This document shows positions 43,790 through 56,216 of a DNA stretch of 64,000 bases, in pieces (position 1 is the stretch's first letter; each line of letters opens with the position of its first letter). The notes beneath the pieces are model-generated. The model was not told where the DNA came from. It saw only the letters and a program-made list of their open reading frames with translations, and made no database searches. Origin of the DNA: Plazaster borealis (Eukaryota > Echinodermata > Asteroidea > Forcipulatida > Labidiasteridae). The stretch covers positions 4,818,721 to 4,882,720 of the forward strand of contig CM037457.1 in assembly GCA_021014325.1 (NCBI GenBank), read 5' to 3'. A program made the translations under genes and the position numbers.

Positions 43790-45745
43790 CTTTTTCTACA
43801 GGTTTTTCTCCCTTCAAATAAATGTATCCAAACCGAGGTCAGAAAGAAAATTGCCTGACACTAATTTTGTTCAGTAATTGACACTTTCATTTGCTGTGAG
43901 GGACAGTATCCACAAACATTTGTGGACGCATATAGGGTTAAAGGTTGCTGAAACTTAGCATTTCACTGGTCTTTCCCGAACCATCGCAATCCCACGATGA
44001 ATGGTTACCTTACATGTACAGTTCTATGCAATGACAATATTATATAATACTACAATGGATGGTTTCAGTTGTCATAGTTATGCAGATAGATTTCCGAAAC
44101 CGTACATCGCTTCAACAAGTAAACCTATGGGTTAGCCTATGATCTGGTATGCCTTGGTTCATTGGGATAACATCAAGTGACAAGGTATTGAATTTTACCA
44201 ATGGTCTGCTTGCCAATTGTTAAACAAAGTCTTTCCAACTGTTCCTACCAGCTAGTCATTGCTTCCTATAGCTATGTAAACCACTGTCAGTACAGAAAAT
44301 TGCACTTTGGCATGCTAGGATATTTTACCCTCACCCCGCCCAACCGAAAGAACAAACTCCAACTATTAATTTAACCATGACTTATTTTTAATAATGAAAA
44401 TAGGAAGGAAATCATAAGATGTTCGTTAATAAAACTTTATAATTATTCATTTCCTTTACAAGAAAACGTGCCTTCTTATTAAAAGTTTTTAAGAAGGACA
44501 AACATTTAAAGCAATTTTTGAAAGCTTGAAATACATTTTTATATTTTTTGCAATAGGTTTTTCTGCATTGAAATACATGTATCCAAACCGAGGTTGGAAG
44601 GAAAATTGCCTGAAAATAATTTGGTTCAGTATTTGACACATTTATTTGTTGTTAGGGACAGTATCCATTTAGGGACCGCATCAAACATTTATGTACGCAT
44701 AGGGTTAAAGGTCGCAGAAACTTAGCATTTCACTGGTCTTTCCCAAACCACCAGAATCCCACGATGAATGGTTACCTTTACATCTACAGTTCTATGCAAT
44801 GAGACTTATATAATACTACAATGGATGGTTTCAGTTGTCAAAGTTATGCAGATATATTTCCGAAACCGTACATTACTTCAACAAGTAAACCTATGGGTTA
44901 GCCTATGATCTGGTATGCCTTGGTTCATTGGGATTAATATCGAGTGAAAAAAGTATTGAATTTTAACAATGGTCTGCTTGCCAATTGTTTAAAAAGTCTT
45001 TCCAAGTGTTCCTACCAGCTAATCATTGCTTCCCATAGCTATGTAAACAACTTCCAGTACAGAAAATGGCACTTTGGCAGGCTAGCCTATTTTGACCCCC
45101 ACCCCGCCCCACCGAAAGCACAAATTCCAACATATAATTTCACCATGACTTATTTTTAATAAATGAGAAAAGGAAGAAAATCATTCAGACGTTCGTTGAT
45201 AAAACTTTATAATTATTCATTACCTTTACAAGAAAACGTGCCTTCTTATTAAAAGTTCTTTAAAAGGACAAACATTTAAAGCAATTTTTAAGAGCTTGAA
45301 ATACACTTTTTTTTTTGCAATAGGTTTTTCTCTATTGAAATAAATGTATCCAAACCGAGGTTGGAAGGAAAATTGCCTGAAAATAATTTTAATTTTAATT
45401 GACACTTTCATTTAATGTTTGGGACAGTATCCTTCCATGTGCTGTTAGGGACCTCGAAAATGGGACTGTCTTTAGAAGCAATTGCGGGCGCAAAATAAAG
45501 GCTGTTGAAACTTAGTACTTCACTTATCCTTCTCAAATCATCAGAGTCCCACATATTATAATGGCTAACTTACATTTCAAATGCCAGGACATTATGCAAA
45601 TAAGAATGACGTAAAACTTAAATGGATGGTTGAGGTTGGCATGGTTTATGCAGTACTTAATCTATAGAGGTCCGAAACACTACTGTACTTCAACAAGAAA
45701 ACTTAATGGTAATGACGTAACTGGTCTTGCCTCATTATGAATAAC
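43790..45745 (-). repeat. Inverted subrepeat array, unit 1
   Basis: The same repeat runs in the opposite orientation: AATCCAAACCGAGG-type ends near 43830, 44586 and 45353, and TATGATCTGGTATGCC near 44140 and 44907. With the forward array it forms an inverted repeat of several kb centred near 43700, where a ~190-bp segment is weakly related to both arms. The last copy (45400-45745) is decayed. Confidence 0.8.
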
Positions 45746-46014
45746 ATTGGGTGACCATATAAATTGTAAACACGCTGTACTGTATAGCGCCCTCTCTCAA
45801 CATGGTCCGCTTGCCAGATGCAATGTTAAAAACTTCATAACCAGTAAAAATGATTTTCAAATGGTACTGTTTGCTAGGTCATTGCTTGACATTGCTTTGA
45901 ACATTATTAGCCTATACCACTGCATGTATAAATCAGGCCCGTCGGCAGGCAGGGTGTGTCCGGTGGTTCGAACGCCCTGCCCCCCCCCCGCCTCACTGAA
46001 ACCTAGCATACGAC
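45746..46014. other. Unit 1 spacer before the MITE
   Basis: Contains GTATAGCGCCCTCTCTC (45776), GGTCCGCTTGCCAGATGC and a C-run. The GGTCCGCTTGCCA phrase is related to the dispersed repeats at 20665 and 22865. Confidence 0.5.
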
Positions 46015-46018
46015 TTAA

Positions 46019-46384
46019 AGGCACTGTACACGTTTGGTAATTACTCAAAATATACATTAGCATTAAAACTGACTTGGTAACGAGCAACAGAGAGCTGTTG
46101 ATAGTATAAAACATTGTGAGAAACGACTCCCTATGAAGTAACGTAGTTTTTGAGAAAGAGGTAATTTCTCACTAAAATAATAAAAACTTCTTGCAAGAAG
46201 TTTTTATTCCCAATCTGAAAGCACACAAATTTGTACTACAAGGGTGTTTTTCTTTTATCATTTTCTTGCAACTTCGATGACCAATTGAGCCCAAATTTTC
46301 ACAGGTTTGTTATTTTATGCATATGTTGGGACACACTAAGTGAGAACACTGGTCTGTGACAATTACCAAACGTGTACGATGCCT
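46019..46384. mobile_element. TTAA-flanked MITE, family B, copy 3 (unit 1)
   Basis: AGGCACTGTACACGTTTGG at the left, CCAAACGTGTACGATGCCT at the right, TTAA at 46015-46018 and 46385-46388. Central palindrome AAACTTCTTGCAAGAAGTTT. It has the same insertion site as the copy in unit 2, so it inserted before duplication. Confidence 0.9.
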
Positions 46385-46388
46385 TTAA

Positions 46389-47093
46389 AGAAATCCTAAA
46401 CACTGTTTGCAAAAACGTATGATCATAAAATTATACTTCAAATCATGTTCATCAAACGAACCAAACCTTTTGTAAAAAATGTACAACCTCTTCCCCAATC
46501 GTGTACTTTTCTTTGTGTCTTGATGCTTCATAGAGAAGGCCCTGATAAACTTGCAGCACATTAAACAAACTTTTGCTGAGGTTCAACTCATTTTAAAGGC
46601 GTGGGTTGCTTTTCACCTATTCAAAATAAGTATTTTGAAACCGAGGCTGGAAGGACAACTGGCCTGTTTGGGGGGGGGGGGGTCGTCAGTAATTAGTGTT
46701 GTAGACTTGTTCTGATGGCCTTATTCCCTTCTTCGAAACGATCGTTAACAAAAAAATTCAAAACTTACCCAATTTAGTCAATTATAATGGCTGTTAAGTT
46801 TTTGATTTACTTTATGAAAAGGATGTTAAATATACTAGCATCTACAATTATTAGACTAGCATCTTATACTCAATGAAACCAGATGAAATTCATTTAAGTT
46901 TCAGGGCTGATTTTTGATTCATTTTTAAAAGTCAACCAATAGTGAATACATTTTTGTTAAAGTAATTTATGTTTTGCTTGTTGTTTGCTAACCCCCCTCT
47001 TGAGTACATTAGCTCTTATTGGCCGCAGAGTTAAAATTAGTAACCAGCATATGCGTATAATCATCCAGCCTACGGCAGAATTCTTTTACGCTT
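46389..47093. other. Unit 1 tail
   Basis: Holds GAAACCGAGGCTGGAAGGAC (46633), a G-run, and TACTAGCATCTACAATTATT with its near-inverse ATTAGACTAGCATCTTATAC. No gene was recognised. Confidence 0.5.
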
Positions 47094-47179
47094 GGTCTGT
47101 GGTTCACACCCCATTGATCAAATGACCGTCCCACAATGCAAGTGGACTTTCGCCTTATAAGAACGAAAATTGGATCTGG

Positions 47180-47542
47180 CAAGCACCAACGCAGTGGCTC
47201 GGTACGTTAAGGCGCTGGTACTATCTCAGAATTGAGAACCGGGTCGCTACTGGTTCTCGGTTCGATCCCGGCTCCCCCCAATATTACGAAACAAGGCAAT
47301 TTTACTGGGAATGGCACCAGTATGGTTCGGGAGCCGCCTTGTTTACCCTGAGGGGGGAGGGCCTGCGGTGCTAGGGATCGAGATAGGGAAGGATATGCGG
47401 TGAGTCGGTTGTCATACCAGAAGGGTCCTATATGGAAGCCGGTAAGGGGCCTCTATTTGTGGTTTATCGTTTCGACCGTAAACTGCGTAGGGGAACAACC
47501 CTGAATCGCGGCTCCTGAATGCCTGACAATCACCGAGTAACT
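47180..47542 (+). mobile_element. tRNA-derived SINE in unit 2
   Basis: Near-identical to the unit 1 copy (A-box GTGGCTCGGTACGTTAAGG, B-box CGGTTCGATCCCGG). The spacer to 48002 matches that of unit 1, with a longer C-run at 47768-47780. Confidence 0.5.
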
Positions 47543-48002
47543 TTTTGTTTTTTATTTATTTATTATTATACAAGTGTTATCTCTTATTATTATCAAACAA
47601 ATTAACGACCAAGAGAGACACACTGGCAAATATTTTATTAAAACGATGGGGAAAATATGATAAAAATTAAATAATTTTAACTATCCCATCGCAGCAAAAA
47701 ATAAAAAAGAAGAAGATGATGACTGTATCCGTTGGAAAACAAAAACTCAGACGCTAAGGGAAGAGACCCCCCCCCCCCCCGCAACGTAATATTGTCTCAT
47801 CGCGGCAAGTGTTCTAAATATAATGATTGTTACCGTTGGAAAATAAAAACATAGTCTGTGAAGAGAAGCACCCCCTTCCCCCGTAACGTAATATTATCTC
47901 ATTGGTAACTTTCCCAATGTTCAAGACCTTTTAATAGAAGACCTTTTTAAATGTTTTTAAATGTTTTATTCAAGTTGTATCTCTTGTTTAATCAGAGGAA
48001 CA

Positions 48003-48385
48003 CAGTGGCGTAACTAAGGGTGGGAACGTGCCCCCCAACTGATGTTCGTGCCCGTCCCCCGGGTGCCCCCCCCATTTGAAATCTGGATTTTGTGATTGGA
48101 AATTTCCAGAGTAAAATGTTACAGTTTATACGATTTGATGATATAATTTCGATGTTTTTAAAACTATTTTTCCATTTGCATGTAGAATTTTTGTTTTACA
48201 CTGATGACCTCACGGCAGATTATCTTATACAAAAATACTAAGTTACATAAAAAAAAAGGTGATGAACAGGGGCTTGTTCAGGCCCGTAACCAGTTTTTTT
48301 TTTTTACATTTTTTTTTAATTTTTATTTTTTATTTACTTATTTATTTAATTATTTATTTATTTATTTATTTGTTTATTTATGTAT

Positions 48386-48424
<39 letters not shown>

Positions 48425-49060
48425 TGTATTTATTTATTTATTTATTTTTTTTGGGGGGGGGGGGGCGAATATGAAAGAAAATGTACATCGGCGCATTAGC
48501 GCCGCCCGTCACGTATGCGACGCAGGAGGGAGTGGGAGGAGGATGTGCCCCCTCTTAGAAGTGTTGTAAAAAAGAATGCCCAATTCAAGCCATTTGGTGC
48601 ACCATTTTTGCGCTATGATATTGGTTATTAAATCTGAAAACAACTCAATTACAGCCTTGTATCAATATTATTTCTGCATATTTAATGCTCAGACGGCGTA
48701 TGCCACCCATTGCGTCCTCTATTTACATCTTTGTATAATATTTTATGTTATAAATGTCATAATTTAACGATGATAAACATACTGAACAAACTTTGTGTGT
48801 TATTTATTAGTTGCACAGTTACGATGCAGACCTTTTTAATTAGTATTTTTTGCAGACTTTGTTATTCTTTATTTCTTATGGTTTAATTTGTTTAGTTTTG
48901 TTTTATGTTTATTATTTTTAGGAATTCCACCCCCCCTCCCGATTACGGGCATGGGCTTGTTTTAAAGAAAAAGGCAAACGGAAACTTGGCCAGGAGTGCC
49001 CCCCTTGAAAAATGGTGTACCCCATTGTGCCCCTGAAATGTTACCCTAGTTACGCCGCTG
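48003..49060. mobile_element. hAT-type MITE, unit 2
   Basis: Same ends as unit 1 (right end TAGTTACGCCGCTG, without the unit 1 substitution) and the same GAGGAACA duplication (47995-48002, 49061-49068). The (TTTA)n tract is longer (about 48318-48450). Confidence 0.85.
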
Positions 49061-49068
49061 GAGGAACA

Positions 49069-49555
49069 GCGCGACAAAACATTGCTTGCACACAAACGAG
49101 TACGTGTATGTATTAATTTCCCGGAGTTATTTATTTTTATTGTGAGGTTTGAATATTCTTCATCTAATTTGGAATTCGTTTACTGTCTTCTTATAAAAAG
49201 TTTTGAACATTAAATGGAAAAGTTAACAGTGAGATAATATCACGTTGCAGGGAATGGGGGAGGTGCTTCCGTCTGCCCAGATTAAGTTGTTACTTTCCAA
49301 CGGTTAACAATCATCATCTTCGAAAATGTGCTGCGATGGGATAATTAAAATAGATTCATGTTTATCATATTTTCCTCGTCGTTTTAATTAAATTTTTGCC
49401 AGAGTACCTACGTCTGTCATTGATTTTGTTGTTTAAAACGCTGCCCAAACAAAATATTGTTCAACAAAACTTACTCATCAACTTATGGTTATTTTAACAT
49501 TTCATGAGAACAGGGGGAAACTGGCATCCTAGACGTGGCGTTGACAACATTACAA
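49069..49555. other. Unit 2 spacer
   Basis: Matches unit 1 positions 37589-38075; no gene. Confidence 0.5.
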
Positions 49556-49559
49556 CAGT

Positions 49560-50815
49560 CTATGCCTGAATCTTGTAATGTCCAATGTCCCTTCACATTG
49601 ACCGTAGAAAAATCGTGACCGTTAAACTGGCATAGCGCCCTCGCTTGGCTCTGTTTTCTCACTTTAGCCATTGTTCTTTTCAGTGCGCTGCGTGCATGAA
49701 ATTGATGGAGTTCCATAAAGACCAATGTGATTTTGAATTGAAATTGTATTTTAGTATATTATTTTGTTTAACGATTTGCAGATCCCATGATGCATGCAAC
49801 GGTTTGTACCGTGTAATGTCGCCAGTTCAAACACACTTCAAGTTAATTATTTTCACTAAATGTAATCAAGTTTGCCTCGGACAAATGAAATAGATACATT
49901 TAGGCAAACTCATGAGCTGTGCACATGTACATTTAGTAGCAACGAAGGATGTACCCTTTGCACTGATACCATCTTGTTGCACCCCTTTGTTTATTTTATT
50001 TTGTCAACAAACTTAATTCATGGTTATTTAAGCATTTTCATGAGAGCAGAAACTGCACAAATTACACAACTGTGGCCCTAAATTTTTGCGGTGTCTTCTC
50101 GAGATACCGTAGTGAAACAGTGACCGTTAAATTGGCATAGCGCCCTCACTCGCCTTTGCTCACCTGGCTTTGAGCCATTGTTCTTTTCAGTTCGTTGTGT
50201 ACATTAAAATGACGGAATTCCACAAGGACCAATGTGATTTTGAATTACCGTTTTGCAGAACTCATGATGTATATCCATAACGTGTAACCGTTGTCAGTTC
50301 ACAATACGTTCAAGTTTATAACAAACTCCTGACGGGGCAAATAAAACAATAACAATAACTAAAGGTGAAAACACATTTGTGAGCATGAAATGCCACAGAA
50401 CTGGGCCCAATTCCATGGTTCTGCTTACTGAGGAATTCTGCGCTTACGGCCCATATAATTAAGTGTTTTACAGGGGGTCAATTACAATTACCAGTATTTA
50501 TTGAACTCAATGCATTCAATGATAGGGTCGAGTCGGCCGCGTGAACTCGACCCGTACCTTGACCCTCTCCCAGCGTCTAATTTCCCCCGATACAATAACG
50601 AAATTCTAGGTCTGATTCTCGGGCAGAAAAATCTAATAATGATTGTCATGTTTCCTCCAGGTAACCGTACAGTGATCGTGACCGTTAAACTAACATAGCG
50701 CCCTCACAAGACCTATTTTTTCCCGGCAGTAGCCATTGTTCTTTTCATTGCTCTGTGTACAAGAAGTTGATGGAGTCCCACAAGGTCCAATAAGAATTTG
50801 TCTTGAAGTTTTACA
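49560..50815 (+). repeat. Three ~0.5-kb subrepeats, unit 2
   Basis: CATAGCGCCCTC at 49631, 50136 and 50694 (spacings 505 and 558), as in unit 1. Confidence 0.7.
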
Positions 50816-50844
50816 GTAACTTTGAGCGTCTTTAAAAATCAGTT

Positions 50845-51172
50845 GTTACCTCAAAGCACAGTTGTAACTCCTTTTTAAAATATAAATGTATTTTCCCACC
50901 GTTTATCTTCATTTGATAGATATGGCAGTAAAATAAAGTTTAGATTTTTTAGAACAGTCCTTTTTTTATGGAGAATACCAAATTAGTTTGCCCCGTGGTC
51001 TAAAATAACATTTATATCCAATGTCTCTTTTACCCATCCTTAATTTCGGTCCAAAAAGAAAACTCGCAAGTACAAAATAAGAGGATCAGGGTTTCACTCT
51101 CGAACCGACAGAAAGAACATAAATCGCTCTCCGCTTTCCAAATTTTTATCAAAAAGCAATTAACACCCCACA
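50845..51172 (-). pseudogene. LINE 3'-end fragment, unit 2
   Basis: Same zf-RVT segment as in unit 1 (WKAESDLCSFCRFESETL), but it has lost the RRIQYRVVQ lead-in and the distal KLAKFNLKSDLF end. The smallest of the three fragments. Confidence 0.65.
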
Positions 51173-51364
51173 TAACTACAAAAGGCATACTGAAAAATAT
51201 TCCAATCTGATAGTTGGTAACTATAGTACCACCATTTTGTTGTTTCTTTACTCTGAAACCCAATGTAACCAAACCGAGGCTGTAAGGGAAAACAGTCTGG
51301 GACCTTCATTGTATCTTTACACTCAGTATGGTTTATTGTTATTGCAGATAGGAACACGACAAAG

Positions 51365-51434
51365 ATGCCCGATATAAGGCTCAGTGGAAGAATGACATGT
51401 TGGTTGTTGTTTTTGATACTCGTGGGATATTATG
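51365..51434 (+). CDS. Signal-peptide exon, unit 2
   Basis: Exon 51348-51434 with the same acceptor, 17-nt leader, ATG and GTAAGT donor as unit 1. The only change in the coding part is a silent Leu codon (TTG for CTG at residue 15). Product otherwise identical: MPDIRLSGRM plus CWLLFLILVGYY, ending in phase 1. No downstream exon was found. Confidence 0.6.
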
Positions 51435-51654
51435 GTAAGTTTTAAAAAGATTTTATGTCTCAAGCAAAAGCTCGAAAAGAATAATTTTCTTATAATTAAT
51501 TTGAAGTTTTCGTTCCTTTCATTATTGCATCTAAACTGGAGGCTTTAAAAACAACTGCCTGACCCCATATGTCTTCAGTGACAATCACTCTTCATATGCT
51601 TTTAGGGACGGTGACTTAGGGACCGTAACAACAATGTAAAGGCGCATATCAAAG

Positions 51655-52118
51655 ACTGCTGAAACTTAGCATTTCACTGGTCCTTCCCTAGCCATTGGGA
51701 TCCCACGATGAATGGTTACCTTACATCTACAACTCTATGCATTGAGAATTATATAATACTACAATGGATGGTTTCAGTTGTCATAGTTATGCAGATAGAT
51801 TTCCGAAACCGTACATTACTTCAACAAGTAAACCTATGGTTAGCCTATGATCCGGTATGCCCTGAAACTTGGCATTTCACTGGTCTTTCCCAACCATCCA
51901 ATGAACCAAGACATACCAGATCATAGGCTGACCCATAGGTTTACTTGTTGAAGTATTGTACGGTTTCGGAAATATATCTGCATAACCATGACAACTGAGA
52001 CCATCCTTTGTAGTATTATATAATTGTCATTGCATAGAACTGTAGATGTAAAGGTAACCATTCATTGTGGGATTGCGATGGTTCGGGAAAGACCAGTGAA
52101 ATGCCAAGTTTCAGCAAC
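51655..52118. repeat. ~460-bp palindrome, unit 2
   Basis: Same foldback as at 40262: left arm from GCTGAAACTTAGCATTTCAC, right arm ending GAAATGCCAAGTTTCAGC. Both arms carry unit-specific substitutions. Confidence 0.85.
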
Positions 52119-53830
52119 CTTTATTCCTATGCGTCCACAAATTTTTGATGCGGTCCCTATATGGATACTGTCCCTAACATTGAATGAAAGTGTCAATTAC
52201 TGAGCCAAATTATTTTCAGGCAATTTTCCTTCCAACCTCGGTTTGGATACATTTATTTTAAGGGAGAAAACCTATAGAAAAAGCAATACAAATATTGTTC
52301 AGGTTTTCAAAATTGCTTGGAATGTTTTTTCTTCTTTGGGAATTGTTAATAGGAACACATGTTTTTGATAAGAATATTTGTATATTGCAGTTAAGGATTG
52401 TTTTTCCCCTTTTTTTCCTGTACTTGATTTCGTAGGATTGACTTATTTTCTCTTTAGGGGCAGAAGGGGGTAGGCCAACCCCAGAAAAAAAAGTTTGCAA
52501 AGGTCCTGATTTTTGAAGGCAGTGGTTTACATAAGTTTGCTAGTAGGAACACTTACAGAGCTTTTTTTTACTGGTTCAGAGGTATTTAACATTGCATTTG
52601 GCAAGCGGACCATTGTTTTGGGAGACCTCCATATAGAGTGCAGTGTGGTTGAATTTTCTTTGGGTTTTTTGTTTGATGTTATTCACAATGAACCAAGGCA
52701 TACCGTATCAGAGACTCACCCGTATAGGTTTGCTCGTTGAAGTAGGGTTTTGGAATTCTATAGATTGAGTTTTGCATAACCATGACAACTGAAACCATCC
52801 ATTGTAGTATTACATAATTCTCAAATCATAGAACTGTACATGTAAGGTAACCATTCATTGTGGGATTGCGATGGTTCGGGAAAGACCAGTGAAATGCTAA
52901 GTTTCAGCAACCTTTAACCCTTAAGCGTCCGCAAATGTCTGTGGATGCGGTCCCTATATGGATACTGTCCCTAACAGCAAATGAAAGTGTCAATTACTGA
53001 ACAAAACTATTTTCAGGCAATTTTTCTTCCAACCTCGGTTTGTTACATTTATTTCAGTGGAGAAAAACCTATTGCAAAAAAATATTGAAATGTATTTCAA
53101 GCTTTCAAAAATTGCTTTAAAAGTTTGTCATTTTTAAGAACTTTTAATAAGAAGGAACGTTTTCTTGTCAAAGTAATGAATATTATGCAATTCATTTTTC
53201 AAAAGGTTTAGCAACGAACGTCTGAATGATTTCCCTTTCTTCTTTTTTTCTTCTTTTTTCTTTTAATAAGTCATGGTGAAATTATAAGTTGAAATTTGTT
53301 CTTTAGATGGGGCGGGGATGAGGGTTAAAAAACCTTAGCATGCCAAAGTGCATTGTTCTCTACTGGCAGTGGTTTACATTTAGGAAGCAATGACGAGCTG
53401 GTGGGGACACTTGGAAAGACTTTTTTTAACAATTGGCAGGCAGACCATTTTTAAAATTCAATACTTTGTCACTTGATGTTATCCCCAATGAACCAAGGCA
53501 TACCATACCAGATCATAGCCTGACCCATAGGTTTACTTGTTGAAGTAATGCACGGTTTCGGAAACCTATCTGCATAACTATGACAACTGAAACCATCCAT
53601 TGTAGTATTATATAATTGTAACCATTCATTGTGGGATTTGGGAAAGACCAGTGAAATGCAAAGTTTCAGCAACCTTAAAACCCTACGCGTCCACAAATGT
53701 TTGATACGGTCCCTATAGTTATAGTGATTATCACTGAAACAAAATTAAGGTCAGACAATCTTCCTTCCAACCTCGGTTTGGATACATTACCGGTATCTTG
53801 GCAAGGGGAACATTACCAGTTAAATCATAA
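51905..53830 (+). repeat. Forward subrepeat array, unit 2
   Basis: Three copies (CATACCAGATCATAG-type starts near 51912, 52697 and 53503) against five in unit 1. The middle unit 1 copies are missing between about 52260 and 52330. Confidence 0.8.
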
Positions 53831-54339
53831 CCAATAGGATTGTTGAAGTAAGCCTACTTCATATTTTGGACCTCTGTTCATGATTTACTGCAATAACCAT
53901 GACAACCAAACTGATCCATTGCATTAATATACAATTTTCAATGCATATATTTGTAGATGTAAGTTAACCATACGTTTTAAGCTTCCGTTGGTTTCAGACG
54001 GTCCCTGCAATGCTAAGTTTTTGCAACCTTTATAATTATGCGCATAAACTGTTGTCATTGGCAGTTGTCCTCCCAGCCTCGGTTTGGATACCTTGATGAC
54101 CAAGGAGGAAATGCCCGTTAAAAATGCTTCTTTCGAGCTCTTTAGAATCGCTTCGAATGTTGATAGGCTTGCTGGAAGGAATACAGAGAAATATTTTTTA
54201 CTGGTTCTAAGGTATTGAACATTGAATTTGAAAGCGGATCATTGAATTGCCAAATAAAATATTTTTTCTACAAGTACATGCCGTTTTATTGAAGTTTCCT
54301 AAAAAGGATAAACATTTAAAGCAATTCTTGAAAGCTGTA
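53831..54339. other. Centre of inversion, unit 2
   Basis: Holds the weakly related segment seen at 43600 in unit 1 plus a ~300-bp stretch (54015-54340) absent from unit 1, including CCCAGCCTCGGTTTGGATAC. That motif marks another decayed subrepeat copy, so unit 2 preserves material deleted from unit 1. Confidence 0.55.
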
Positions 54340-55570
54340 AATATATTTGCTTAGCTTTTTCTACAGGTTTTTCTCCCTTCAAATAAATGTATCCAAACCG
54401 AGGTCAGAAAGGAAATTGCCTGACACTAATTTTGTTCAGTAATTGACACTTTCATTTACTACTAGGGACAGTATCCACAAACATTTATGTACGCATAGGG
54501 TTAAAGGTTGCAGAAACTTAGCATTTCACTGGTCTTTCCCGAACCATCGCAATCCCACGATGAATGGTTACCTTTACATCTACAGTTCTATGCAATGAGA
54601 ATTATATAATACTACAATGGATGGTCTCAGTTGCCATAGTTATGCAGATAGATTTCCGAAATCGTACATTACTTCAACAAGTAAACCTATCGGTTAGCCT
54701 ATGATCTGGTATGCCTTGGTTCCTTGGGAAAAGTGAAAAAAGTTGCTTGCCAAATGTTAAAAAGTCTTTCCAAGTGTTCCTACCAGCTAGTCATTGCTTC
54801 CCATAGCTATGTAAACCACTGTCAGTACAGAAAATGGCACTTTGGCAGGCTGGCCTATTTTGACCCCCGCCCCGCTCCACCGAAAGCACAAATTCCAACT
54901 ATTAATTTCACCATGACTTATTTTTAATAGATGAAAAAAAGGAAGAAAATCATTCAGACGTTCGTTGATAAAACTCTATAATTATTCATTACCTTTACAA
55001 GAAAACGTGCCTTCTTATTAAAAGTTCTTTAAAAGGACAAACATTTAAAGCAATTTTTAAAAGCTTGAAATACACTTTTCTTTTTTTTTGCAATGGGTTT
55101 TTCTCTATTGAAATAAATGTATCCAAACCGAGGTTGGAAGGAAAATTGCCTGATCATAATTTTAATTTTAATTGACACTTTCATTTAATGTTAGGGACAG
55201 TATCCTTCCATGTGCTGTTAGGGACCTCGAAAAGGGGACTGTTTTTAGAAGCAACTGTGGGCGCAAAATAAAGGCTGTTGAAACTTAGTACTTCACTTAT
55301 CCTTCTCAAATCATCAGAATCCCACATATTATAATGGCTAACTTACATTTCAAATGCCAGGACATTTATGCAAATAAGAATGACGTAAAACTTAAATGGA
55401 TGGTTGAGGTTGGCATGGTTTATGCAGTACTTAATCTATAGAGGTCCGAAACACTACAGTACTTCAACAAGAAAACTTAATGGTAAAAAAAACAGAACAA
55501 AAACAATAGGTGTTCGTGCTGTATTGCACGAACACCTAATGACGTAACTGGTCTTGCCTCATTATGAATA
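54340..55570 (-). repeat. Inverted subrepeat array, unit 2
   Basis: Two copies in reverse orientation (CCAAACCGAGGT near 54393 and 55127; TATGATCTGGTATGCC near 54699), one fewer than in unit 1. Confidence 0.8.
55507..55538. repeat. Perfect 13-bp-stem hairpin unique to unit 2
   Basis: TAGGTGTTCGTGC and GCACGAACACCTA pair around the loop TGTATT. It is preceded by an A-rich stretch, and the whole ~55-bp block is absent at the equivalent place in unit 1 (45707-45712). Confidence 0.75.
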
Positions 55571-55846
55571 ACATTGGGTGACCATATAAATTGTAAACAC
55601 GCTGTACTGTATAGCGCCCTCTCTCAACATGATCCGCTTGCCAAATGCAATGTTAAAAACTTCATAACCAGTAAAAATGATTTTCAAATGGTACTGTTTG
55701 CTAGGTCATTGCTTGACATTGCTTTTAACATTATTAGCCTATACCACTGCATGTATAAATCAGGCCCGTCGGCAGGCAGGGTGTGTCCGGTGGTTCGAAC
55801 GCCCTGCCCCCCCCCCCGCCTCACTGAAACCTAGCATACGACTTAA

Positions 55847-56212
55847 AGGCACTATACACGTTTGGTAATTACTCAAAATATACATTAGCATAAAAACTGA
55901 CTTGGTAACGAGCAACAGAGAGCTGTTGATAGTATAAAACATTGTGAGAAACGACTCCCTATGAAGTAACGTAGTTTTTGAGAAAGAGGTAATTTCTCAC
56001 TAAAATAATAAAAACTTCTTGCAAGAAGTTTTTATTCCCAATCTGAAAGCACACAAATTTGTACTACAAGGGTGTTTTTCTTTTATCATTTTCTTGCAAC
56101 TTCGATGACCAATTGAGCCCAAATTTTCACAGGTTTGTTATTTTATGCATATGTTGGGACACACCAAGTGAGAACACTGGTCTGTGACAATTACCAAACG
56201 TGTACGATGCCT
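55847..56212. mobile_element. TTAA-flanked MITE, family B, copy 4 (unit 2)
   Basis: Same position and near-identical sequence to the unit 1 copy; TTAA at 55843-55846 and 56213-56216. Left end AGGCACTATACACGTTTGG. Confidence 0.9.
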
Positions 56213-56216
56213 TTAA

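Larger units (their letters stand above)
35628..47093 (+). repeat. Large tandem unit 1 (~11.5 kb)
   Basis: First of three head-to-tail units. Homology with units 2 and 3 starts at GGTCCATTGTTCACATCCC (35628) and runs to the start of unit 2 at 47094. Order inside: SINE, hAT MITE, three 0.5-kb subrepeats, LINE fragment, signal-peptide exon, palindrome, forward then inverted subrepeat array, TTAA MITE. The first ~70 bp are more diverged from the other units than the rest. Confidence 0.9.

Noticed and set aside
46185..46210. Hairpin followed by T-run resembling a bacterial terminator
   Set aside because: It is the central palindrome of the family B MITE, in a eukaryotic context.
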